Shown piece after piece: positions 27,438 through 36,574 of a stretch of 64,000 nucleotides of DNA. The position numbers were made by a program, and so were the translations under genes. Source of the DNA: Gammaproteobacteria bacterium (GTDB taxonomy: Bacteria; Pseudomonadota; Gammaproteobacteria; Steroidobacterales; Steroidobacteraceae); contig JABCZO010000024.1 in NCBI GenBank assembly GCA_013289615.1, positions 1 through 64,000 of the forward strand, in the 5' to 3' direction. Within the stretch, counting starts at the first letter, position 1. Every line of letters starts with the position of its first letter. A model generated the notes under the pieces. It was not told the DNA's origin. It did no database searches and worked only from the letters and a program-made list of their open reading frames with translations.

Positions 27438-29285
27438 TCATTCGCCTGCGAGTTGCACGACCGGGAAGTACACCCCCAGTAAGCGCCGCTCCCACCATTG
27501 GCCCTTGGCCTTTTCTTCCGTGCCGGTGTAGGTGTAGTCGTAGAACAGTGCGCGCACAAACACCGGCGGCTTGTCAGGAAAGGGATTCCTTTCCATCAGC
27601 GCTGTCACTGCGGGTTCATTTTCCAGCAGCCTTTTGAGGAAGCCAGCAAACCACCTCAGACGACGCGGATCCTCGAGCGCGGCGAACCACATCTGCCAGT
27701 CCAGGCGCGGCTGATGCGGGATGTTCCAGCGCGGGCGGTGCTCTACGTCGCCGGGTTTATAGCGGAACTGGTATTGGCGCCAGTCGACGCCATCGTACGA
27801 GCCCTCGATGATGATTTCGTCGCGCTCCGTGGTCATGACCGCGAACAGGCCGTACCCGCTGACGATGTGCAGCGGTTCAACAACGCGGTCGACAGCCTGG
27901 GCGAGCGCGGGCGGCCTGCCGCCGAAACGCGCATCCATCTGCACGAGGCTGCAAAATACGATCAGCAGCGCCAACGCACCGGTGACGATGGTAATCGACC
28001 TTGGTGGCACATTCTGCTCCGCAGATAGCGGCAGCATCCCGATCAGCCGGTGCGGCAATATGCTTTGCAGAGCCGCGTCGTCGAACAGCAGCAAGCACAG
28101 CAGCATGGTCTGAAGATTGAACCAGTTGTAATTGCCGGTCACCAAAATGCAGCTTTGCAGCACCAGGATGCCGAAGGCGGCAAAGAAGCGCAGCCGGCGC
28201 GGGCAGAAGATCAGGAACGGCAGCACCAGCTCGACAAAGAATGTGCCGCCGGTGAGAACCTTCAGCACGTTGAGCGGCAGATGCGCGGCGTGCCAGGCCA
28301 CGGGCGTCGGCAGCGGCTGCGTGAGAAAATGATAGGACAGCGCCGACAGGTTCCACCAGCTGGGATCGCCACTCAGCAGCTTGACCATGCCCGACATGAA
28401 CATGAAGCGGAACAGCAGCCAGCGCAGCAACCAGACGCCCGGCGTGGTAGCGAAGCTCAGCAGCAGCGCGAGAAATCCGCCCTCCAGCAGGAACGTGTCC
28501 CACTGATAGGTCATGAAGTCCTGGCCACCATACAGCAGCGAAAGATAGAGCACATAGAGCAGAAGCAGGCTCAGGCGCGGCAGCAGATTGAGGACCACTA
28601 GCACCGACAGCCCGGCACCTGCCCAGCACACCGCCTGAATAAAGAAATCGCTGGCGTTCCACCAGAACACCATCGGCATCAGATAGAAACGCTCCGGGCC
28701 GACACGGGCGCCAATGACATCGATCAGATCGGCCAGTGGCACGATGCCATGGCTGCCGATCAGCCCCATCGCCTGCACGCCGAAGGAGATGAAGGCCGAG
28801 AGGTAGATCAGCCCAAACAGCCGAAGGAACAGGAATGAGACCAGATCATATCGGGGTGGTCCGTAGTCCCTACCCCACAGAAACAAGCTGATGCGAAAGA
28901 AGGCCGAGCGATGCGCGGCCATGAAGGCGTAGGCCAGCTCCGAGACGGTCGCGAAACCGGGGAGCCGTCGATAGAGCGCGAGCCAGATTCCCTTGCCGCG
29001 CGCATGGCTCAGGGTTAGGAAGCTGGCCTCGGCGGCACTTGCATGGTACCCATCGGGCGCGATGTATTGCACCGCGCGCTGAAAGTCGGCGAGTGGAATC
29101 GCTTTATATTCCCCAGCCACGTCCTGATACGGCCTGTAGGAGACGCGCTCGCCCGTGAGTCTGTTCCAATAGCGCGCCCAGTAGCCGCAGAACGCGCAAT
29201 CGCCGTCATACACCAGTAGCGGCCGTCGACTGGCAACAGACGTATCGATAGCACTGGCGGGCTGATTTCCGGATGTCTCTTCCAC
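27438..29285 (-). CDS. DUF393 (DCC) thiol-oxidoreductase domain fused to lipase maturation factor
   Basis: 615 residues. Residues 22-130 are a DCC/DUF393 domain beginning LLVYDGDCAFCGYW, with the CxxC active-site motif CAFC. Residues about 155-480 form a multi-helix membrane domain (FGLIYLSAFISFGVQ, TYQWDTFLLEGGFLA, LLRWLLFRFMFMSGMVKL) that matches lipase maturation factor (LMF1-like) proteins, followed by a C-terminal soluble part (SYDGVDWRQYQFRYKPGD, RLDWQMWFAALEDPRRLRW) of the same family. A thioredoxin-like domain in front of a folding factor suggests disulfide handling during maturation of exported enzymes. No lipase gene is adjacent. Confidence 0.82.
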   Translation of the reverse strand: MEETSGNQPASAIDTSVASRRPLLVYDGDCAFCGYWARYWNRLTGERVSYRPYQDVAGEYKAIPLADFQRAVQYIAPDGYHASAAEASFLTLSHARGKGIWLALYRRLPGFATVSELAYAFMAAHRSAFFRISLFLWGRDYGPPRYDLVSFLFLRLFGLIYLSAFISFGVQAMGLIGSHGIVPLADLIDVIGARVGPERFYLMPMVFWWNASDFFIQAVCWAGAGLSVLVVLNLLPRLSLLLLYVLYLSLLYGGQDFMTYQWDTFLLEGGFLALLLSFATTPGVWLLRWLLFRFMFMSGMVKLLSGDPSWWNLSALSYHFLTQPLPTPVAWHAAHLPLNVLKVLTGGTFFVELVLPFLIFCPRRLRFFAAFGILVLQSCILVTGNYNWFNLQTMLLCLLLFDDAALQSILPHRLIGMLPLSAEQNVPPRSITIVTGALALLIVFCSLVQMDARFGGRPPALAQAVDRVVEPLHIVSGYGLFAVMTTERDEIIIEGSYDGVDWRQYQFRYKPGDVEHRPRWNIPHQPRLDWQMWFAALEDPRRLRWFAGFLKRLLENEPAVTALMERNPFPDKPPVFVRALFYDYTYTGTEEKAKGQWWERRLLGVYFPVVQLAGE

Positions 29286-29328
29286 AGCATCAAATTAGAC
29301 TGGCTGCCCGGCTGATTGGTGAGGGAAA

Positions 29329-31422
29329 TCAGTTCGGCATGTTGAGCTTGCGTTCGATCTCCCGAAATCGCGGCTCGTGGCGTAGTGGGTCGAACAAATC
29401 ATCGACCTTGAGTCCAGTGAGTCCCGGATCCCGGAGCCGGTACGCCGTCTCGAGCCAGTCCAGCGCCTTGGGAACGTCTCCCCACTGCGCGTAGATCTCG
29501 GCATATTGATACGCCGATGCATCGCCCAGGTCCGCCTTCATGCTGGTTACTTGCGCCTCCGCGTCTGACCGACGATGGAGCTTGTCATAGGCGATCGCCA
29601 GACACAGCCGACTCTCCCAGTCCAGCGGCGGCGTATCGCAGGACTGTCGCGCTGCTTCGACATCACCCAACTGCAGCAGCGCAAGACCCCGAATAGCTGT
29701 CTGTCGCACATCGCTGGGACTCAGGCTCAACGCGCGGTTCGCCGCCTCGATGGCCTCGCGATACAGGTGCGCGTCACCCAGCACAATGGCAAGCGTCCTG
29801 TATGCGCGCGGGTTGAGTTGGTCCAGGGATACTCCGCGCCGAGCCATCGCTGCCCCGGCTTCAGAGCGGCCGATATCGGCGACGAACCAACCGGCACGCA
29901 ACAGCACACCCGGGTCGTTCGGTGACAGGGCCAGCGCTCGCTCATGTTCGGCAAGTGCTTGCTGGAAGTCGAAATATCCATGCGCCAGTACCAGCGCAAA
30001 GGCCGAGTGCGCCTCACCAAGTTCCGGTGCCAATACGAGAGCTCGCTCCGCTGCCGCGCGCGCGCGCTGGAAATGCTCCCGAATTTCGCTTCCCAGCCCG
30101 TAGTATTCGGCAAAGCCGTTTTCCGACAGCGCCTTGCTCGCGTACGCCTTCGCAAAGCTCGGGTCGAGCCGGATTGCCTCATCGAAAGCGGCGATACCGC
30201 TGAGTACGATGGCCCGGTCGGTCGAGTTATTGCTTGAATTCTTTCCGCGCAGATAGGCATCAAAAGCCTTCGGGTTCTGGGTTCCCCCCAGCTCGATCGT
30301 TGCCGCCGTGTCGGCCATCAGCGTTGCCTGCAAGGACGTGGTAACGGCGGTGGCAATCTCGGTCTGCAGTTTTAAAATGTCCTTGAGATCGCGGTCGTAG
30401 GTGTGTGACCAGAGGTGATATCCCGTCTCCGCGTTGATCAGCTGAGCCGTTATCCGGACGTGCTCACCGTCCTTACGCACGCTGCCCTCCAGTACCGCTC
30501 CCACATTGAGCTTATGGGCGACATCCGCCAGATCCACTTCCTTACCCTTGAAGAAGAACGAGGAAGTTCGCGCGGCTACGCGCAGATCGCGCACACTGGA
30601 AAGGGAATTCAGCAACTCCTCGGACAATCCGTCCGAAAAATAGTCCTGCTTGGGGTCACCGCTCATATTGACGAACGGCAATACCGCGATCGAGTGCGGC
30701 GGTGGAGCAAACGCTGTAGTCGCAGCGCCGGTACCGGCCGCGGCTGCGCCGGGTGCGGTCGGCGTTGACGGCGCGGGGACGGCCGTCGTGCCGTGCTTCA
30801 TTTGCCCGAGCTTATCGACGACCAGGTAGCCGAGCGCCGCAACAACGATAACGCCGAGCACAATCAGTGAACGGGTCAGCCACGAACGGCGGACTACACC
30901 CGCGGCAGGCTGCGCGGTAGCGGTTGAATGCGCAACGGGCGGGGCGACACCGATGTGGCTGCCGTCGCGGCCACGCACCGACTCGATCAGCGCCGGGAAC
31001 ACGGACTCGATCGTTCCGCTGGAGGCTTCCAACCAGTGATTCGCGCTGAGGAAATATTCCAGCTCGGGCGGTAAATTGGCGGCGTCCAGGCGGATCGAGA
31101 GGACCGAGCGCTTCTTGGAACTCGCTCGCTCGACCTCACGAAGCACGTGCGGGGAGTCGATCGCACTCTGCGTGAGCACCAGCACCAGCATGCGGCAGGA
31201 ATTGATTGCCTCAACGATCGCGGCGGCATAGGGTTCACCCGCCCGGACGTCGCGCGGTGCGATCCAGACCGGCAATCCCGCCGCTTCCAGAGCCGCGCAT
31301 ACCCTGTGCGCGACCACAACGTCCTGCGAGGCGTAACTGACAAACACCGGCCTCAGCGCATCCGCTGCCTCAGTGTTACGCTCCACACCGTCCTTACCTA
31401 CCGACGCATTCCGTTGGTCCAT
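29329..31422 (-). CDS. TIR domain - membrane segment - TolB-like - TPR protein
   Basis: 697 residues. The N-terminal TIR domain (about residues 26-150) begins PVFVSYASQDVVVAHRVCAA and contains GLPVWIAPRDVRAGEPYAAA and a catalytic-type Glu in VLREVERASS. One membrane helix (LIVLGVIVVAALGYLVVD, about 185-203) follows. Next comes the periplasmic TolB-like domain IAVLPFVNMSGDPKQDYFSD to about 365, and then six to eight TPR-like repeats to the end. Similar TIR/CadC-like sensors are known but their outputs are not. The TIR could be an NADase effector or a scaffold. Solitary, with no defence neighbours recognised. Confidence 0.85.
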   Translation of the reverse strand: MDQRNASVGKDGVERNTEAADALRPVFVSYASQDVVVAHRVCAALEAAGLPVWIAPRDVRAGEPYAAAIVEAINSCRMLVLVLTQSAIDSPHVLREVERASSKKRSVLSIRLDAANLPPELEYFLSANHWLEASSGTIESVFPALIESVRGRDGSHIGVAPPVAHSTATAQPAAGVVRRSWLTRSLIVLGVIVVAALGYLVVDKLGQMKHGTTAVPAPSTPTAPGAAAAGTGAATTAFAPPPHSIAVLPFVNMSGDPKQDYFSDGLSEELLNSLSSVRDLRVAARTSSFFFKGKEVDLADVAHKLNVGAVLEGSVRKDGEHVRITAQLINAETGYHLWSHTYDRDLKDILKLQTEIATAVTTSLQATLMADTAATIELGGTQNPKAFDAYLRGKNSSNNSTDRAIVLSGIAAFDEAIRLDPSFAKAYASKALSENGFAEYYGLGSEIREHFQRARAAAERALVLAPELGEAHSAFALVLAHGYFDFQQALAEHERALALSPNDPGVLLRAGWFVADIGRSEAGAAMARRGVSLDQLNPRAYRTLAIVLGDAHLYREAIEAANRALSLSPSDVRQTAIRGLALLQLGDVEAARQSCDTPPLDWESRLCLAIAYDKLHRRSDAEAQVTSMKADLGDASAYQYAEIYAQWGDVPKALDWLETAYRLRDPGLTGLKVDDLFDPLRHEPRFREIERKLNMPN

Positions 31423-31601
31423 GCGTCATACTTTACCCATATTGCGGCTGATGTTCCCGAATGCCGTATCCTTGACGACAAACCCTGTTGGCGGATCCTT
31501 CGTGGGGCGCCTTTATGGAGCTCCTAAGCCGCTGCTGGATAATGCGCCGACCCGGGCGGATGATCGGGCGTAGCTGGGGTTGGAGGGGCAATAGAGGTGC
31601 C

Positions 31602-32384
31602 ATGGTTCTAACGAAGCTGGTCACAGGCGTGCACATTGGAATGAGTTTTGCGCTGCTCTCTTGTTACGCTTTGGGTTCGCCAGCAATTCCTGAGATTCAG
31701 CCTCGAGTGCCCGCCTTTGGCTGTCCCGCCAACGATCAACCGGGGCCGGCAAGGCTGCAGACCGGTGAAACCATGCCCGCCCCCGTGGAGCCGCGCATGG
31801 CCGAGCAGATCGCCTACTACGGGGCCGAGCACAGTCCCGGCGTCTATGCACCCAAGGGTTGGTACTGCCGGGCGTGGGACGGTTCGAACGGAAGCGTGCT
31901 CGTCGTGACGCCAAAGCGTATCGAGCCACCCTACTTTCCCCTACCCATGATCACCGGGCCCGCCGTCATGATCGAATCCTCGGACGGAGGATCCTCCGGT
32001 CGTTTTCACGTGGCCATCGTCGCGGCGCGGCTGTTTCCACTGCTAGGCAGCGATTTCATCACACGCGTCAGGCAGGAGCACTTGGTCTCGGATTCATTGT
32101 TCGACGTCGAGCCCTATCCGAACGACCGACTGGAATACCTGAGTGACCGGTTCGTGGAATACACCACTCCTGCGAATAGCACCGGGCTCGGTACCGATGG
32201 CATGTTGGAGATGTCTGAATTGCCCGTAATGGGGCTGACCATTGTGAATCTGGCGGCCGACGTGAATACACTGATCGAAGTTCGCGTCAGACTTCCGGCC
32301 GGTCTGATGCCTGTAAAGCAGGCAATCGTGCAACTGGAAACCGTCTGTGTACAACTGCCGCGAGGCTGTCAGGGCCTTCACTGA
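31602..32384 (+). CDS. exported hypothetical protein
   Basis: 260 residues from ATG 31602 (AGAGGTG upstream), with signal peptide VHIGMSFALLSCYALGSPA. The mature part is a compact beta-rich protein with four Cys (AFGCPAN, WYCRAWDG, VCVQLPRGC) and no known family that I recognise. The frame is open 38 codons further upstream but without signal-peptide logic. Monocistronic. Confidence 0.6.
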   Translation: MVLTKLVTGVHIGMSFALLSCYALGSPAIPEIQPRVPAFGCPANDQPGPARLQTGETMPAPVEPRMAEQIAYYGAEHSPGVYAPKGWYCRAWDGSNGSVLVVTPKRIEPPYFPLPMITGPAVMIESSDGGSSGRFHVAIVAARLFPLLGSDFITRVRQEHLVSDSLFDVEPYPNDRLEYLSDRFVEYTTPANSTGLGTDGMLEMSELPVMGLTIVNLAADVNTLIEVRVRLPAGLMPVKQAIVQLETVCVQLPRGCQGLH

Positions 32385-32466
32385 CCGGCACCATGGTCCA
32401 GGCAAAGCTCGCAAGCAGCTCGCGAGATGAATAAAGGCGCAAGATCAGCCACTTGACGGGGGCGCC

Positions 32467-33195
32467 TTACGACGCGCTCTGCAACAGTATTTCCCTGCTC
32501 ACCGCATATTCGGTGGTTGGAACTGTACCGCTGTAGGCGATCGAGATCTCCTGCTTCACAGAGATCAGCGTGTTGACGTCCCGCCAGTTCGTGATTGTCT
32601 GCGTCCGAGTCGTGCCCGCAAGATCGGTCCACGTTAGCGTGCTTTCCAATTTGAGCGCGGAATACATGCCTGCAGGTACGATCACTGACTCCACATCGAC
32701 GACAGAACCTTTCTGAGTATATGACACCGGCGCTTGTGTCCCGCAGGCGAAGCTGAACTCAAGCGTCCACATTGCGCCTACCGACAAGGGGAAATCAGGA
32801 CCGGCGCCGTGTGGATCATAGGTGCAGGTCACGACGCTGCCATCCGCCGCCGTTTAGATATAGCTGCTCTCCTGACCGGAGTTGTTGAAGTCTTCAGCCT
32901 CCGTCACGATCGAATAATTTGTGCCGTTCACGATGACCGTCTCGTGGCCTGGATCTTCAGACAGCACCACATACGATCCGTCCGGATTGACGGTCGTCAC
33001 CGTATCGATAAAGCCTAGGGTAATGGCATTGTTGGAATTATCGACGATGGTTTCGCTGTAGGTTCTCGCGGAATTGAGCGGCGGCGTCACGAAACTATAG
33101 CTGGTGCCGGAGGGCGACGAATCCCCACTGCCACCACCGCAACCGGTAAGTGGCAGAATCAACAATACTGCCGTCGGCAGAGTTCGCCGTTTCAT
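32467..33195 (-). pseudogene. lipoprotein gene interrupted by a single in-frame TAA
   Basis: From ATG 33195 the frame gives lipoprotein signal MKRRTLPTAVLLILPLTGC and 113 residues ending NNSGQESSYI, where TAA (32856-32854) stops it. The same frame continues directly with TAADGSVVTCTYDPHGAGPD and stays open to 32467 for another 128 codons of similar beta-rich, Thr/Ser/Val-rich sequence. The two halves read as one 242-residue exported protein. Either a nonsense mutation, a sequencing error, or (unlikely) read-through. GTG 32832 could restart translation but would lack a signal. Confidence 0.7.
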
Positions 33196-33237
33196 TTCCC
33201 GTCCTGATTGCTTTTTTTATCGGACGGTGAGAGGTCG

Positions 33238-33897
33238 CTACCTCACACTGTAACCGCGCCCTTCGAGGCACGCCGTCTGGGCCCGCACGTAGTCCTCACG
33301 TTTCGCTGGCGATGCGGCCGTTACGGATGCTGAAGCAGCGGCGCCCGGCGGCGTCGAAGCCGCGGCGGCTACACCACCGGGCTGTGTCGGGTCGAACCCG
33401 GTCTGGTCCCTGGCCCAGCGATGGCACTCGAATCGATCCCGCGTCTGCTGCTCGGCACTCTGACCGTTCTTCGGATACACGAAGAGATTAGTAACGCTGG
33501 ACTGTTGCGCAGCGGCCGGGCTCTCCAAGCCAAGTGGCGGAGGCACGGTTTCATACTCACCGATGGCGGCGTTCCACCGATAGTAGTCGCCGGCCGCGTA
33601 ATAGTACGGAACGCCACCCCACCACAATGTCGAGTAGTAAAACGGCAATGCTGCGAAGAACAGGCCGTAGCCCAAGCCGCCCCAGCCCCATCCGCCATGG
33701 TAGCCGTAGCCGCGCCAGCCGCCGCGATATCCGTAGCCGCCGCGAAACCCGTACCCGCCGCCTCCGCGAAATGCGCCAGCGTGGACGCCACCGCCCCCAT
33801 AGCCAGGGCCAGCCGCGGTTGCAGGAAACGCAGCACATGCTGTGACCAGCACGACTGCGAGCACTCCAAGAACTCTGAGAGAACATCGTGTGTTCAT
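33238..33897 (-). CDS. exported Gly/Tyr-rich protein, DUF6515-like
   Basis: 219 residues. Signal peptide to about residue 28 (TACAAFPATAA), then a Gly/Tyr/Trp-rich segment (YGFRGGYGYRGGWRGYGYHG), a hydrophobic WWGGVPYYYAAGDYYRW stretch, and a C-terminal module YPKNGQSAEQQTRDRFECHR, which I recognise from DUF6515 envelope proteins. GAGGCAACC lies before the ATG. Role unknown, envelope-associated. Confidence 0.65.
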   Translation of the reverse strand: MNTRCSLRVLGVLAVVLVTACAAFPATAAGPGYGGGGVHAGAFRGGGGYGFRGGYGYRGGWRGYGYHGGWGWGGLGYGLFFAALPFYYSTLWWGGVPYYYAAGDYYRWNAAIGEYETVPPPLGLESPAAAQQSSVTNLFVYPKNGQSAEQQTRDRFECHRWARDQTGFDPTQPGGVAAAASTPPGAAASASVTAASPAKREDYVRAQTACLEGRGYSVR

Positions 33898-34162
33898 GTG
33901 GTTGCCTCGCGGCGATGACGGGAGTTTCCTAAACTCGATATTACCTGCGGCGAATTAAGCTGAGCTGAAAGCAATATTAAATCGATTCCCCACTGCGTTA
34001 TTTTGAACGCTGTGGCGCTTTTCGTCATCGGTCATTGTCCTCTGTGCCGACCCTTCCAACAGCAACGCTCTTCTATCGTCAGCTTCATTATTTTATTTAT
34101 AAATCATTTAGTTATAAGATATATCTCTACCCCTCAGGAGGTCGTTGCTCGGCAGCTTAAGT

Positions 34163-34906
34163 TCAACGGCCACCGGCGACGTCGAGGACCGCGCCCGTTG
34201 TATAGGATGCGGCATCGCTCAGTAGCCACACAATGGCCTCTGCCACCTCGTCTGCACGCCCCGCACGTCCGATCGGGGTCGCAGCTCCCACACGCTGTGC
34301 ACGATCAGGCTGTCCGCCAGTTGCATGAATGGCCGTCTCGATCACCCCCGGGCGTACGGCGTTGACCCGGACCCCCTGCGGTCCGAGCTCTTTGGCAAGT
34401 CCGATCGTCAAAGTATCCAGTGCCGCCTTCGATCCGGCATAGTCGACGTACTCAAAGGGCGAACCCAGCCGAGTCGCCGCGGAGGAGACCAGGACGATCG
34501 AACCACCGTTGCCGCCGCGATCCCGCGGCAGTCGGCGCGCGCTCTCACGGGCGCACAGATACGCACCAAACGTATTGACCTCGAACATGCGCTTCAGCCG
34601 CTCAGCGCCCATGTCAGCCAGCGCCAGTGAAGGGGCCACGATCCCGGCGTTGATCACCACCCCGTTGAGCCGCCCCAGCCGGCTTTCAGCCGTGTCGAAC
34701 ATTCCGACAGCATCCGCTTCGACGCTCACGTCGCCCCTGACAGTCAGCGCGCTGCCTCCGGCCCTCTGCACCGCCAGGGCGACCTGTTCGGCCGCCTGCT
34801 CGTCACGCACATAATTGATCGCCACAGACCAGCCTTTGACACCACAAAGAATCGCCGTCGCACGACCTATCCCGCGACTTGCTCCCGTTATCAGAATGAT
34901 TTTCAT
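34163..34906 (-). CDS. SDR-family oxidoreductase
   Basis: 247 residues, classical short-chain dehydrogenase: ITGASRGIGRATAI (cofactor loop), NAGIVAPSLA, catalytic Ser in IVLVSSAATRLG and Tyr/Lys in YVDYAGSKAALDTL, C-terminal GAVLDVAGG. FabG-like; substrate unknown. Its ATG overlaps the stop of the TlpA-like gene (ATGA), so the two are co-translated. Confidence 0.9.
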   Translation of the reverse strand: MKIILITGASRGIGRATAILCGVKGWSVAINYVRDEQAAEQVALAVQRAGGSALTVRGDVSVEADAVGMFDTAESRLGRLNGVVINAGIVAPSLALADMGAERLKRMFEVNTFGAYLCARESARRLPRDRGGNGGSIVLVSSAATRLGSPFEYVDYAGSKAALDTLTIGLAKELGPQGVRVNAVRPGVIETAIHATGGQPDRAQRVGAATPIGRAGRADEVAEAIVWLLSDAASYTTGAVLDVAGGR

Positions 34907-35466
34907 CGGTGCGGTGAGGCCCCGATTTGAATTCGAAACGTCTTCGAAATGAGCTGTAATGCTTCAGGTCGGTCCCAGGCTCGGGCGCCGTAGATCTTGT
35001 CGAGCACCTGACCATTGGCGTCTACGAGGACGGTCAGAGGCAGTCGCGATGCACCGAGCATATTCTCCATCAGCAGCTTGCTGTCGATGAATTGACTGAT
35101 TGTGGCATTGGCCTTTTTTAGCCAGGTCCTGGCTTGCTCCGGATAGTCATCGGTCGAGATGCCGATCACCGCGAATCTTCCCGATTCGTCCAACCAGGCG
35201 AGCCTTTCCAATGACGCCATCTCTTCCCTGCATGGAACGCACCAGCTCGCCCAGACATTGATGATCAGAGGTTTGCCACGAAACTCTGAAAGCCTTCTGG
35301 GTGGTCCATTCAGGCCCTGAATCGTCGCCTCGCGAAGGGTAGCGCCAATCGCGACCTCCCCGGGCGTGCCGGCGTAGCTTGCCGTGATCGGCAAACCGCC
35401 AATAACGGCGCAGACCGTCACCAGGAAAGCCGGCGCCAGAATTGCGGCTCCAATTTTGCTAATCAT
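34903..35466 (-). CDS. TlpA/ResA-type thioredoxin, exported
   Basis: 187 residues from ATG 35466, with an N-terminal signal or anchor (IGAAILAPAFLVTVCAVIGG). Thioredoxin fold with FRGKPLIINVWASWCVPCRE (active-site CVPC) and the cis-Pro region ASRLPLTVLVDANGQV. Periplasmic disulfide reductase of the AhpC/TSA-Redoxin group. Coupled to the SDR gene. A frame upstream of 35466 exists but would put 19 residues before the signal. Confidence 0.82.
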   Translation of the reverse strand: MISKIGAAILAPAFLVTVCAVIGGLPITASYAGTPGEVAIGATLREATIQGLNGPPRRLSEFRGKPLIINVWASWCVPCREEMASLERLAWLDESGRFAVIGISTDDYPEQARTWLKKANATISQFIDSKLLMENMLGASRLPLTVLVDANGQVLDKIYGARAWDRPEALQLISKTFRIQIGASPHR

Positions 35467-35585
35467 TTCACGGATCTTTCCACACCGGCGTCCGACGACA
35501 ACAGGTCGAGTCGCCGCCGGCACTATTTTGCACCCAGATCGCAGCAGGCGAACACGCCGGCGACAGCGATCCAGTTACGGCCGCT

Positions 35586-35618
35586 GCCTAGCCCCTATAT
35601 GCGGCCTAGCCCCTATAT
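35586..35618. repeat. tandem repeat upstream of exported protein gene
   Basis: GCCTAGCCCCTATAT occurs at 35586-35600 and 35604-35618, an 18-base period, about 100 bases before the gene at 35720 and on the other side of the divergent TlpA gene. Could be a duplicated regulator site or promoter duplication (CTATATATAG follows). Confidence 0.6.
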
Positions 35619-35719
35619 ATAGAGAGCGCGTTGAACATAAGCGTCCCGGGCAGCTGTTAACCCCGTTTCGCCTGATGCTGCGTTTAAGTAGTCACCATAC
35701 CTCTCATCATGGAGCTACC

Positions 35720-36562
35720 GTGAAACGCCTGTGCATTGCCGCCCTGCTCGCTGGAACCAGCCTGCACGCCCATGCCCTCGGTCGTCTGGCCGACGTATCC
35801 ATTATCGACCGGGAGACTGGCGCCGTGATCCCCACCCACTACTACAAAGGAGAATACTGGATCGCCGGAAGACCGGGCGCGCAATACGCTATTGCGATAC
35901 ACAATCGTTCGGGCGAGCGCGTGCTGGCGGTGACTGCCGTCGATGGCGTCAATGTCATTTCCGGAGACACGGCAAGTTGGGAGCAGACCGGCTACGTGTT
36001 CGAGCCTCGACAGGGCTACCAGATCGATGGCTGGCGCAAAAGCAATGCGGAGATCGCCGCGTTTGTATTCACCGAGGCGTCAGGCTCCTACGCGGCGCGC
36101 ACCGGTCGCGCCGCGAATGTCGGTGTGATCGGCATTGCATTATTCCGCGAGCGGCCGCCCCCGCCTACGGAAGCTCAGTCCCCGGCCGTGGAGCCTCCGC
36201 GGTCACGATGGAATGAATCCGATGCGGCCAATGCAACCAATCCGCTCAATGCACCCAATCCGCTCAATGCGCCCAATGCGTCCGGTTTGGCCGCGGCGCC
36301 AATGCTTCGGGCCGCGCGCCCGTCGGTGACCGAGAAGCTGGGCACCGGCCACGGTCAGCGCGAATCGTCCTACGTCACCCAGACCGATTTCGAGCGGCTT
36401 CAGGCCACACCGAACGAACTGATACGGCTTCGCTACGACAGTCTAGAGAACCTGCTCGCCATGGGAGTCATCCGTGCGGCGCCGGCGCCTTCGCCCGCAC
36501 CGGATCCATTCCCGGCGTCGCCGCTGGCGCGCTACGTGCCGGATCCACCCGAGCTCAGGTAA
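35720..36562 (+). CDS. exported protein upstream of ECF sigma gene
   Basis: 280 residues from GTG 35720 behind GGAGCTACC; an open frame further up is not supported. Signal peptide KRLCIAALLAGTSLHAHA, then a domain with VSIIDRETGAVIPTHYYKGE and GEYWIAGRPGAQYAIAI, a Pro-rich linker, a short tandem repeat (NPLNAPNPLNAPN near 174-186) and a helical tail. Not recognised. It ends 12 bases before the sigma factor, which suggests co-regulation. Confidence 0.65.
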   Translation: MKRLCIAALLAGTSLHAHALGRLADVSIIDRETGAVIPTHYYKGEYWIAGRPGAQYAIAIHNRSGERVLAVTAVDGVNVISGDTASWEQTGYVFEPRQGYQIDGWRKSNAEIAAFVFTEASGSYAARTGRAANVGVIGIALFRERPPPPTEAQSPAVEPPRSRWNESDAANATNPLNAPNPLNAPNASGLAAAPMLRAARPSVTEKLGTGHGQRESSYVTQTDFERLQATPNELIRLRYDSLENLLAMGVIRAAPAPSPAPDPFPASPLARYVPDPPELR

Positions 36563-36574
36563 AGATCTGCGACA

